From Closterium sp. Naga37s-1 (taxonomy: Eukaryota > Streptophyta > Zygnematophyceae > Desmidiales > Closteriaceae), in assembly GCA_947471745.1 (NCBI GenBank), contig CANJKZ010000068.1:4201001-4265000 (forward strand): 64,000 nt of DNA. The letters are read 5' to 3'. Each line of letters begins with the position of its first letter. Positions within the stretch are counted from its first letter, which is position 1. This document shows, piece by piece, positions 29,779 to 40,185 of this stretch. Both the position numbers and the translations under genes were made by a program. The notes under the pieces are model-generated. The model worked only from the letters and a program-made list of their open reading frames with translations. It was not told the DNA's origin and ran no database searches.

Positions 29779-32700
29779 ATGGGATCGCTTTTGCGACAGT
29801 CGTACGATCTCGCAGTGCAGGCAGGACTGCGTACGATGGAGGCGAACGTGATCCCCGACCGCGCTCTGCGACCAGCTTGCCGTTACCTCATGTCGCAGCG
29901 TATCGCCATGTCGCGAAAGGAGACCGTGGAGGAACAGCTTCAGGACCTGGTCGAATTCGCAGAGTGTGAGTGCATCGAAGAGGCCTCATGCTCCTCAGAA
30001 GGATCCGTGAGACATTTCGATTGAAGCATCGCGTACAAATTCAGGTCCTGGTCGAATTCGCTGAATGTGAGTGCATTAAGAGGTCTCATGCTCCTCAAAA
30101 CGATTCTTAAGAATCTTCTAACATCGCGTACAGCTTCAGGACGTGGACGGGTTTGCAGAGTGTGGGTACATTGCTGAAAACCTCCGCATTTCTGAGACCG
30201 CCTGCTGAGAGTAATGGTGAAGTTGCGTAAGCGACTAGCTGCGACTCGCTGTTCAGCCGTCAATTCGATTCCCAGCAGCAGCGAACGAGCGGCATTACAA
30301 AGTTGCGTTTTATTCCATGTTTCTGTCCGTCTATCCAACACCCAATTCCATTTGATCAGCTCTCAAGTCAATGCCCATCGCTCTCAGCACGGCAGCAGCC
30401 AACGAGCAGCACTACGAGGTCCCCACGGAGCTCTTCCAGCTGTGCCTGGGGAAGCGACTTAAATACAGGTGAGACCCTTTGAGTGCACTGCAGCTTTGGC
30501 TGACAATCGTTGTGGTGAATCCAGTGCAGGTGAGTCTCAACGGAGAGCAGCACTACGAGGTCCCAACAGAGCTCTTCCAGATGTGCCTGGGGAAGCGACT
30601 CAAGTACAGGTGGGAATCAATCAATGCGCGTGGCTCAGGTGAGCGTGCGCCCTACCCACTGATTGCAGGTGAGGGAGACCCAGTGAACTTGCGGCTGCGT
30701 GCAGGTGAATCTCTGAGCAGGCTCGTCTTAGTGCAGCCAACGAGCAGCACTACGAGGTCCCCACGGAGCTCTTCCAGCTGTGCCTGGGAAAGCGACTCAA
30801 GCACAGGTGAGACCCAGAGGTAGGTGCACCTACAGCTCAATGCAGCAACCAGCAGCTCCGTCAAGTCCCAACAGAGCTCTTCCAGCTGTGCCTGGGGAAG
30901 CGACTCAAGCACAGGTGAGATGCAGGTGGACCAGTGCAGGTGAGACCCAGAGCAGGTGAGACCCAATGCAGGAGAGACCCAGAGCAGGTGAGACCCAGTG
31001 CAGGTGAGACCCAGAGCAGGCGAGACCCAGTGCAGGAGAGACAGACGATGAGCTCTTTCCGCTTCCCACTTGTAATCTACCTCTTTGCAGAGCTCCCTCC
31101 TCTTCATCTCATCTTAACTGACCCCCCACCCCACCCCATACCCAGCCGCCCTCCGCTCTCGTCATCTCGGCTCGGCTTCTCTCTCTGAGGGCCTTTTCCG
31201 CAGCTGCTGCTGCTCCCCCATGGCGAAGACCACTCTGGATGAAGCAGAGGAGCTGATGCCGGCCATGTACTGCAAGAGTGGCAGCTTTCGGCGCAGCTGG
31301 CTTGCTGATGACTGAGCCTTGAGCCTTTTCTGTGCCCTTCCCCTCCCCTACCAGCTGCTGCTACTTCCCCACGGCAAAGGCCACTCTGGATGAAGCCGAG
31401 GAGCTGATTTTGGCCATGTGTACTGCGAGAGGGCTCAGCCCGCGGATGAGCAGCACGTGTTGGAGCCGAGCCGAGGTCCCCCTTCCCTACCAGCTATGTG
31501 GATTTTACTTTTGAGAATTCTCAAATGTAAAATCCACACGGATGAGCAGCACGTGCAGGAGCTCCGAGCCGAGGTCTCCCTTCCCTACCAGCTGCTGTCA
31601 TGGCAGGACGTGCTGAGTGTGCTCTTCCCTCCTCTGCCATGTATTCCCCCTTTTGGCTCCCCCGCAGCTGCTGCTACTTCCCCACAGCCAAGACTACTCT
31701 GGATGAAGCAGAGGAGCTGATGCTGGCAAAGTACTGCGTGCGGGCGCAGCTGGTAGACGGACAAGATGTCATGCCCCCCCACTTGAGAAAGTGATTTAGA
31801 TGTCATGCCCCCCCACTTGAGAAAGTGATTTAGATGTCATGCCCCCCCACTTCATCGAAATCATTTTTGGTTGACAAGATGTCGAATTCTCAAAAGTGAT
31901 TTAGATGTCATGCCCCCCCACTTCCCTCCCCTTCTATCCCCTTTTGACTCCAACGCAGCTGCAGCTACTTCCCTTCCCCCAAGACCACTCTGGACGAAGC
32001 AGAGGAGCTGATGCTGGCAATGTACTGTGAGAGAGCGCAGCTGGCAGACGGGCAGGAGATCTTGGAGCTGGGGTGCGGGTGGCATAAGATCTCTCCCCCC
32101 CCTCTCCTCCCCTAACATTCCCTCCCCCCCCCCCCCCCCCCCCCCCCCCTTCTCCCCCCTCCCCCCAAACAGCTGCTGCTATTTTCCCACGGCAAAGACC
32201 ACATTGGATGAAGCAGAGGAGCTGATGCTGGCAATGTACTGTGAGAGGGCTCAGCTGGCAGACGGGCAGGAGATCTTGGAGCTGGGGTGCGGGTGGGGCA
32301 GCCTGTCGCTGTACATGGGGGAGAAGTACCCCAACAGCCGCATCGTTGGGGTGTCCAACTCGAGCACGCAGAGAGCCTACATTGAAGGCCAGTGCAAGTA
32401 AGCCCCATTTCGCTTCCTCGTAAATGGTCCGTTTGTTCCCTTGTTACAAGAGCCTAATTGGAGCTGGGGTGCGGGTGGGGCAGCCTGTCGCTGTACATGG
32501 GGGAGAAGTACCCCAATAGTCGCATCGTGCGGGTGTCCAATTCGAGCACGCAGAGAGCCTACATCGAGGGGCAGTGCAAGTGAGTGGGTGGGGCAGCCTA
32601 GTGTGCTGAAGCTGAGGGGTGGGTGGGGCAGCCTAGTGTGCTGAAGCTGAGGGGTGGGTGGGGCAGCCTAGTGTGCTGGAGCTGAGGGGTGGGTGGGGCA

Positions 32701-35700
32701 GCCTAGTGTGCTGGAGCTGAGGGGTGGGTGGGGCAGCCTAGTGTGCTGGAGCTGAGGGGTGGGAGGGGCAGCCTAGTGTGCTGGAGCTGAGGGGTGGGTG
32801 GGGCAGCCTAGTGTGCTGGAGCTGAGGGGTGGGTGGGGCAGCCTAGTGTGCTGGAGCTGAGGGGTGGGTGGGGCAGCCTAGTGTGCTGGAGCTGAGGGGT
32901 GGGTGGGGCAGCCTAGTGTGCTGGAGCTGAGGGGTGGGTGGGGCAGCCTAGTGTGCTGGAGCTGAGGGGTGGGTGGGGCAGCCTAGTGTGCTGGAGCTGA
33001 GGGGTGGGAGGGGCAGCCTAGTGTGCTGGAGCTGAGGGGTGGGTGGGGCAGCCTAGTGTGCTGGAGCTGAGGGGTGGGTGGGGCAGCCTAGTGTGCTGGA
33101 GCTGAGGGGTGGGTGGGGCAGCCTAGTGTGCTGGAGCTGAGGGGTGGGTGGGGCAGCCTAGTGTGCTGGAGCTGAGGGGTGGGTGGGGCAGCCTAGTGTG
33201 CTGGAGCTGAGGGGTGGGTGGGGCAGCCTAGTGTGCTGGAGCTGAGGGGTGGGTGGGGCAGCCTAGTGTGCTGGAGCTGAGGGGTGGGTGGGGCAGCCTA
33301 GTGTGCTGGAGCTGAGGGGTGGGTGGGGCAGCCTAGTGTGCTGGAGCTGAGGGGTGGGTGGGGCAGCCTAGTGTGCTGGAGCTGAGGGGTGGGTGGGGCA
33401 GCCTAGTGTGCTGGAGCTGAGGGGTGGGTGGGGCAGCCTAGTGTGCTGGAGCTGAGGGGTGGGTGGGGCAGCCTAGTGTGCTGGAGCTGAGGGGTGGGTG
33501 GGGCAGCCTAGTGTGCTGGAGCTGAGGGGTGGGTGGGGCAGCCTAGTGTGCTGGAGCTGAGGGGTGGGTGGGGCAGCCTAGTGTGCTGGAGCTGAGGGGT
33601 GGGTGGGGCAGCCTAGTGTGCTGGAGCTGAGGGGTGGGTGGGGCAGCCTAGTGTGCTGGAGCTGAGGGGTGGGTGGGGCAGCCTAGTGTGCTGGAGCTGA
33701 GGGGTGGGTGGGGCAGCCTAGTGTGCTGGAGCTGAGGGGTGGGTGGGGCAGCCTAGTGTGCTGGAGCTGAGGGGTGGGTGGGGCAGCCTAGTGTGCTGGA
33801 GCTGAGGGGTGGGTGGGGCAGCCTAGTGTGCTGGAGCTGAGGGGTGGGTGGGGCAGCCTAGTGTGCTGGAGCTGAGGGGTGGGTGGGGCAGCCTAGTGTG
33901 CTGGAGCTGAGGGGTGGGTGGGGCAGCCTAGTGTGCTGGAGCTGAGGGGTGGGTGGGGCAGCCTAGTGTGCTGGAGCTGAGGGGTGGGTGGGGCAGCCTA
34001 GTGTGCTGGAGCTGAGGGGTGGGTGGGGCAGCTTAGTGTGCTGGAGCTGAGGGGTGGGTAGGGCAGCCTAGTGTGCTGGAGCTGAGGGGTGGGTGGGGCA
34101 GCCTAGTGTGCTGGAGCTGAGGGGTGGGTGGGGCAGCCTAGTGTGCTGGAGCTGAGGGGTGGGTGGGGCAGCCTAGTGTGCTGGAGCTGAGGGGTGGGTG
34201 GGGCAGCCTAGTGTGCTGGAGCTGAGGGGTGGGTGGGGCAGCCTAGTGTGCTGGAGCTGAGGGGTGGGTGGGGCAGCCTAGTGTGCTGAAGCTGAGGGGT
34301 GGGTGGGGCAGCCTAGTGTGCTGGAGCTGAGGGGTGGGTGGGGCAGCCTAGTGTTCTGGAGCTGAGGGGTGGGTGGGGCAGCCTAGTGTGCTGGAGCTGA
34401 GGGGTGGGTGGGGCAGCCTAGTGTGCTGGAGCTGAGGGGTGGGTGGGGCAGCCTAGTGTGCTGGAGCTGAGGGGTGGGTGGGGCAGCCTAGTGTGCTGGA
34501 GCTGAGGGGTGGGTGGGGCAGCCTAGTGTGCTGGAGCTGAGGGGTGGGTAGGGCAGCCTAGTGTGCTGGAGCTGAGGGGTGGGTGGGGCAGCCTAGTGTG
34601 CTGGAGCTGAGGGGTGGGTGGGGCAGCCTAGTGTGCTGGAGCTGAGGGGTGGGTGGGGCAGCCTAGTGTGCTGGAGCTGAGGGGTGGGTGGGGCAGCCTA
34701 GTGTGCTGGAGCTGAGGGGTGGGTGGGGCAGCCTAGTGTGCTGGAGCTGAGGGGTGGGTGGGGCAGCCTAGTGTGCTGAAGCTGAGGGGTGGGTGGGGCA
34801 GCCTAGTGTGCTGGAGCTGAGGGGTGGGTGGGGCAGCCTAGTGTTCTGGAGCTGAGGGGTGGGTGGGGCAGCCTAGTGTGCTGGAGCTGAGGGGTGGGTG
34901 GGGCAGCCTAGTGTGCTGGAGCTGAGGGGTGGGTGGGGCAGCCTAGTGTGCTGGAGCTGAGGGGTGGGTGGGGCAGCCTAGTGTGCTGGAGCTGAGGGGT
35001 GGGTGGGGCAGCCTAGTGTGCTGGAGCTGAGGGGTGGGTGGGGCAGCCTAGTGTGCTGAAGCTGAGGGGTGGGTGGGGCAGCCTAGTGTGCTGGAGCTGA
35101 GGGGTGGGTGGGGCAGCCTAGTGTGCTGGAGCTGAGGGGTGGGTGGGGCAGCCTAGTGTGCTGGAGCTGAGGGGTGGGTGGGGCAGCCTAGTGTGCTGGA
35201 GCTGAGGGGTGGGTGGGGCAGCCTAGTGTGCTGAAGCTGAGGGGTGGGTGGGGCAGCCTGTCTTTATGAGCCGGGTGGGTGTGGGCGGGTGGGGCAGCCT
35301 GTCGCTGTACATGGGGGAGAAGTACCCCAACAGCCGCATTGTTGGGGTTTACATTGAGCACACAGCGAGCCTACATTGAAGGCCAGTGCAAGTGAGTCGC
35401 GTTGTTAGTGCCAATGACTTTGCCTTGGCATCAGCAACACATCAGCAGGTATTTCCAACTCCCGCTCGTTTCACAGCATGCCCATTATCAGGAACCATTC
35501 CCGCTCGTTTCACAGCATGCCCATTATCAGGAACCACTCCTGCTCGTTTCACAGCATGCCCATCTGAGTCACATGGGGAATCCACACAAGTGAGTTGCCT
35601 TGGCATCAGCGGCGTGCATTGCAGCATCCCATCTGCAGGTGTCTCTAACTCCTGCTCTTTTCACTCACAGCATGTCCGTCTCCCAAAAGAGTCTGGTGCA

Positions 35701-38465
35701 CTCTCTCTCTTCCAGCAAGAAGCGGGCAACTTCCGTTGCTGATGGGCAACGTGCGAATTATCATAGCAGCATTGTATAGGTGCTTCTAACAACTCCCGTA
35801 AATCCTCTCAATAGTCTTCCTTGCACCCCCTCTCCTGTAATGGCAGTGGGGCGTAAGCAGCATGTGCAGTGCATTATCTCTTTGACGGCTTCATAAGTCT
35901 CTTTTCTACTTCCACTCGCTTTTCTATGCCAGGAAGCGGGGCATCAATAACGTGCGAATCATCACAGCAGACATGAACACGTTTCAGGCAGAGGGCACCT
36001 TCGATAGAGTGGTGTCTGTTGAGATGTTTGAGGTGAGTAAGACGGGGTAACACCGTAGTGGCAGTTGGCGTTTGGAGCACTAGAGAGACGTACAACGTTC
36101 GGTACACTGGAAGAAATATTCAAGCAGAGGGGACGTTTGACAGAATGGTGTCTGTTGAGATGTCCGAGGTGCGTGCGTTGGGGTAGGTGTGGCTGTGTGG
36201 AGGGTTGGTTGGCAGGAGTGAGTGATAGAGTGTGAACCGAATGCGCGTCATCACTGCAGACATGAGCTCGTTTCAAGCAGAGGGGGCATTTGACAGAGTG
36301 GTGTCTGTGGGTGTGTGTGGCTGTGTGGAGGGTTGGTTGCTGCGGAAGGTGGCTTTAGTAGACCTCGTCCTGTCTCACAGACGGTCCTTAGTGTTGATAC
36401 GATGACCATCTCATGACCCCCACCTCCCCCACCTCTTCCACCTCTCCAACATCCCGCACAGCACGTGAGGACTTTTGAGGCGCCCCCAAAAAACCGCGTG
36501 AACTGAGACGACTTTCGAGGCGCCTCAAAAGACCTCCCCCTCCTCTTCCACCTCCCCAACATCCCGCACAGCACGTGAGGGCTACCATGGCCCCCTTCCT
36601 CCTTCCTTCCTTCCTTCTCATCATGTCTCAAGGACGGTCCTCTGTGTTGATGCGGTGTCCAGATGCTGCTGCTTGACTTGGCCTCGATTCTCACTCAATT
36701 CACCTCATTGTGTCTCTTCCTCTCGCCCTACTCTCTTTCCTATCTCCCGCCCTCTCCCTCCCTCTTTTTCAGCACATGAAGAATCACCAGCTGCTGCTGG
36801 AGAAGGTGGCTTCCTGGATAGTAGCTTCAGTTAACCCCATCATCTCTTTCACCCTCACTCACACTCTCTCTCTTATCCCCCTCTCTCCCCCACAGCACAT
36901 GAAGAACTACCAGCTGCTGCTGAAGAAGGTGGCTTCAGTATACCTCATTCTGTGTATCACAAGCCTTTGGTTTTACTCATCGGCATGTCTCTTATACCCT
37001 CCCTCCCCCTCCCTCACATACAGCACATGAAGAACTACCAGCTGCTGCTGAAGAGGTGGCTTCAATAGTCCTCATCCTGCCCCTCTCCTCCCCTTCCTTA
37101 TCAAACTATCTTATGCATTGATCCATTGACACTACGTGCCCTCTCCTCCCGCTCCTCCCCCACATACAGCACATGAAGAACTACCAGCTCCTGCTGAAGA
37201 AGGTGGCTTCCGCAGCAAGCTTCATTATGTGTCTGACAAACAGCCAGTTGTATTGTTCCAGTAACGTAACGTCCCCCCCTCTATATCTCTCCCTTTTCGT
37301 TCCCCCACAGCACATGAAGAACTACCAGCTGCTGCTGAAGAAGGTGGCTTCCTGGATGAAGCCAGAGGCGCTGCTCTTCATTCACATCTTCACACACAAG
37401 GACTTTGCATACCACTTTGAGGTATTAGCACCAAGAACATGCGTGTAGGTGACTATGCAACCAGAACAGATCACAAGAACTTTCACAGAACACGTTGCCT
37501 GTTTTTATTTTTCAGGTTGGGGGACCAGCGATGGCATGGCGCTGGCACAATGCCTTTTTAATGGTATTTATTTATCCTTTACTTTTTCTTTCTTCAGGAT
37601 GCGGGGCCGGACGACTGGATGACTCGCTACTTCTTCACGGGGGGCACGATGCCGGCCGACAAACTGCTGCTCTACTTCCAGGACGACCTGAGCATCGCCA
37701 ACCACTGGTGCCTGAACGGCACTCATTACCAGCGGACTAGGTATGCGTTTGTTGTGTGGTTCTGCATGGTTCTCTGTGTGTGCATTGGTGCGAGTGACAA
37801 GCTGCTGCTCTACTTCCAGGACGACCTAAGCATTGCCAACCACTGGTGCCTCAATGGGACTCACTATGAACGGACCAGATGGGTGTGAGGGCGTGAGGTT
37901 CTGTGTGTGCATGTGGGTAGTTCTGTGTGCATGTGGATAATTGTGTGGATGGGTTGAAGGGGTGTGCTCTACTCTGGGCTTCTGAACTAGACTCACTAGC
38001 AAAGAGAAAAATGCGAGGTGTGAAGATCCCTTGCAAAGGTCAGTGGGTATGGTGCATGCATGCATGTGGGTCCGATTACTGGGTTGCAGGAATCTGCAGG
38101 GATGTGTTTGTCAAACAGTGGATGCACATGTTTGCCCCATTCCATTCCCACAGTGCACATGTATTCTCTCCTGCCCCATTCCCACACCACCATTACACAC
38201 TAAAAGTTTCTTGAAACATAGTAAAAAGCCCTTTCCTTTTCGCCTTTACTCGTGTTTGTTGCACAGTGAGGCGTGGTTACGCAACTTTGACGCCAACATT
38301 GTGAAGCTCCGGCCGATCCTAGCGGAGACGTACGGCAAGGAGGCGGCGACCAAGTGGACGGTGTACTGGCGCACATTCTTCATTGCCGTGGCTGAGCTCT
38401 TCGGCTACTCCAAGGGACAAGAGTGGATCGTTTCCCACTACCTATTCCGGAAGAAGCAAGCATAA
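29779..38465 (+). CDS. SAM-dependent methyltransferase, coclaurine N-methyltransferase-like (CFAS superfamily), 7 exons
   Basis: Exons: 29779-29965, 30360-30468, 32173-32397, 35933-36032, 37311-37421, 37598-37740 and 38267-38465. All borders are GT-AG and all phases close, giving 357 residues, the length of the plant family (Arabidopsis At4g33110/33120). The start is the ATG at 29779 ([16 protein letters not shown]). SAM-binding motif [14 protein letters not shown] lies at residues 134-146. Later conserved blocks are [30 protein letters not shown] (across exons 4/5), [30 protein letters not shown] and [19 protein letters not shown]. The fold methylates amines or lipid double bonds; the substrate here is unknown. 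Every exon except the last has degenerate partial copies in the adjoining introns, and intron 3 contains a 2.7-kb minisatellite. The model is supported by homology and phase, not by transcripts. Confidence 0.92.
30036..30170 (+). repeat. Two echoes of methyltransferase exon 1 3' end plus donor
   Basis: About 30036-30112 and 30133-30170 repeat the end of exon 1 and the first bases of intron 1 (caggNcctggtcgaattcgc then tgtgagtg in the first; caggacgtggacgggtttgc then tgtgggta in the second). Divergence and the attached intron sequence show they are tandem duplications of an exon-intron border. Confidence 0.85.
30533..30920 (+). repeat. Three echoes of methyltransferase exon 2
   Basis: Copies at about 30533-30612, 30730-30810 and 30838-30915 each retain the sequence encoding [15 protein letters not shown] and a downstream gtg(a/g)ga donor. 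All lack the 5' part of exon 2 (MPIALSTA). Substitutions between copies include a Leu to Met change and Tyr to His. Confidence 0.9.
30911..31045 (+). repeat. Array of 5'-splice-site-like repeats in intron 2
   Basis: About eight copies of a 15-17-bp unit gcaggtgagacccag(t/a). The unit resembles the exon 2 border (acag|gtgagaccc). Several copies match a strong 5' splice site perfectly; others read gcaggagagaccc or gcaggcgagaccc. Confidence 0.85.
31196..32092 (+). repeat. Four echoes of methyltransferase exon 3 5' part
   Basis: Copies at about 31196-31280, 31347-31440, 31663-31745 and 31953-32092 begin with cagctgc(t/a)gctNcttccc and continue through codons for TLDEAEELM(L)A(M)YC. The last reaches ILELGCGW before ending. 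Between them, 31438-31592 holds a duplicated block around a 40-bp palindrome, and 31764-31925 holds about three copies of gatgtcatgcccccccactt. Confidence 0.9.
31498..31537. repeat. 40-bp near-perfect palindrome in intron 2
   Basis: Two 20-bp arms centred on gaattc, with one mismatch and no loop. It is flanked on each side by copies of the same roughly 55-bp sequence (gatgagcagcacgtg...ccctaccagct). Confidence 0.85.
32457..32584 (+). repeat. Echo of methyltransferase exon 3 3' part plus donor
   Basis: Repeats codons from [20 protein letters not shown] to the end of exon 3 and a gtgagt donor, with an insertion-free but substituted copy (VRVSN for VGVSN). It leads directly into the 35-bp minisatellite. 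A second such copy at 35285-35398 follows the minisatellite. Confidence 0.9.
32585..35258 (+). repeat. 35-bp minisatellite (about 76 copies) in intron 3
   Basis: Unit: gagctgaggggtgggtgggg followed by cagcctagtgtgctg. Twelve units equal exactly 420 bp. Variants (gggagg, gggtag, ctgaag, gttctg) are sparse. The unit aligns with the exon 3 sequence encoding [11 protein letters not shown] (gagctggggtgcgggtgggg, cagcctgtcgctg) and is bounded on both sides by echoes of exon 3, so it most likely arose from that echo. The transcribed strand carries repeated GGGG-GGG-GGGG runs (G-quadruplex potential). Confidence 0.95.
36108..36310 (+). repeat. Two echoes of methyltransferase exon 4
   Basis: 36110-36170 copies the 3' part of exon 4 with its donor (gtgtctgttgagatgtNcga g|gtgcgt). 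36236-36310 copies a middle part (gtcatcactgcagacatgag onward). Both are substituted relative to exon 4. Confidence 0.85.
36771..37215 (+). repeat. Four echoes of methyltransferase exon 5 5' part with acceptors
   Basis: Copies at 36771-36822, 36895-36940, 37020-37062 and 37167-37215 each start with a pyrimidine tract and cag|cacatgaagaa(t/c) and encode HMKN(H/Y)QLLL(E/K)K before diverging. The complete exon 5 follows at 37311. Confidence 0.92.
37791..37885 (+). repeat. Echo of methyltransferase exon 6 3' part
   Basis: Encodes [20 protein letters not shown] with several synonymous differences from exon 6 and ends in cggaccag, but the donor GT is replaced by at. Confidence 0.88.
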
Positions 38466-38718
38466 TCTGAAAGTGTCGCACTTTATACGCTAACACAATG
38501 CAACGGCAATGGAGCAAAGAAAAAAAAAAATTCGATTGTGAATGCCGTTATTGGGCAGCTTGTAATTTTGTTCGATGTTTCTTCATTCTAGTCAACTGAT
38601 GACAACCCACACAGCATGTATATCCTTGGTGAATATACAAAGCATGTGGAAAATCATAAACCTGATTCTGTTTTCTATGTGCACATACCCTACGTTTTAT
38701 TCATCTACGTTCAATAAA
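38466..38718. other. 3' flank of the methyltransferase gene
   Basis: Contains ttcaataaa at 38710-38718, a plausible polyadenylation signal, directly before the LINE-B target site (gatgtaacca, 38719-38728). Confidence 0.5.
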
Positions 38719-39851
38719 GATGTAACCAGGATGATGCCGGTGATCTCTCTCAGAAAGCCATGGCGGGCCTGGCAGAGCAGCTAGGAAGCAGCGGGGCTGC
38801 TAAGCTTGCGTTGAAGGCAGTTGGTGCTCTTCCTGCCCTCTGGAACAGACTGCTGGGTTTTCCGACGGTTCTCCCCAGCTCGGCTGACTCCCCCCCGCAA
38901 CTGCTGATTTTGGAGGAAGGGCGGATTATCCCCATGATGCGGATGAGAGAGGGGTGGAAGGGCACGCAAACGGAGTCATACAAGCATGCAAAATGGGCGG
39001 CAAGATGGAGTGGTCATATTGATTGGAGAACGGCGGTGAACACGCGTGACTCTCTGACAGTTCCCAGCCGTCCACGTGACGTACTCCTCCGAATCCACGA
39101 TCTGAACCTCCAAGTAATACATTGCATGTAAGGCTGCAGATATCGCCATGAAGGCAAAACTCAAGGTAGAAGGAGCAAAGGATATGGGATTGCCCTCCTT
39201 CCTAGTCGGACTCACCTCTAGGAACAAAGCTGCCCTAATCACTCGCCTCACGCTTCCATCAGGACAACATACGTCTGACCTGCGCGCCATGTCAGACCTC
39301 TGTTCCACCTTCTACGAGAACCTCTACAAGGGAGGCACATGTAACACTCCTAAGAGTTCCTTTTGGGATCACATTTACCCCTCTTCGCTGCCAGCCCGCA
39401 TGTGCACCAGAATTGCAGCACCCATCTCCCTCTCTGAAGTCAAGACAGCAATGTCAACCCTCTCCAAAGGAAAAACGCCGGGACACGACGGTCTAGCTGG
39501 GGATTTTTACCGCACACACAGCTCCACCCTCGTTCCTGCCCTCCACTCCTTATTCTCTTCAATAGAAGCCAATCAATCTATGCCTACCGTAAATCAATGC
39601 TGATGGGACGCACTGTCCTCATTCCTAAAAAAGCGGACGCGACTTTTGTTGAGAACCTCCGCCCAATCACACTCATGACGTCTGATTACAAGATCCTCGC
39701 GATTTGCTTGGCAAAACGACTCCAACTTACCCTTAGACGTATCATTCATCCTGCGCAGGTTGCCTTCATTAAGGGACGTCGCATCGGCGACACCATCAAC
39801 GACTCGCTTGACCTTATGGAATGGGCCGAAGCTAAAAACCTACCACTGCTC

Positions 39852-39979
39852 TCTCAGAATAGGAATGCAACGGAATGAATGAAACTAGGAAGTCTGGAAG
39901 TACAAATATGCAACCCTAACAACTGTACTCCCTATTGTGCTACTCACTGTAGCCTACAAGCATAGAATTACATTTGACA
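39852..39979 (-). repeat. 3' LTR of copia element C
   Basis: 128 bp, preceded (minus strand) by cctatgggggtg. Three substitutions relative to the other LTR. Confidence 0.93.
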
Positions 39980-40185
39980 CACCCCCATAGGCTAAGTGAG
40001 GGGCATCAAAGCAAGCAAGGTGAACAAACGGTCACAAGACCAGTCAAAGCAAGAAACAAGGCAAGCTCAGGGTGGATCTCAAGGACACCACACAAATTCC
40101 GAGCGCAAGCAAGTGGCCACAAGGCCATTTCAAGGGTTCACTAGGATATAATTAGGAAGCACAACAAGTAGAGCAAACAACAAGA

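Noticed and set aside
31800-31925. Possible separate small gene in intron 2
   Set aside because: It is a short tandem duplication of gatgtcatgccccccca-type sequence with no coding signal.
32120-32160. Poly-C tract before methyltransferase exon 3 as a functional element
   Set aside because: It is a simple pyrimidine run next to an acceptor site; a similar run occurs at 61049-61072. Its length is unreliable in assemblies.
32585-35258. CRISPR-like regular repeat array
   Set aside because: The 35-bp units are head to tail with no unique spacers, and the genome is eukaryotic. It is a minisatellite.
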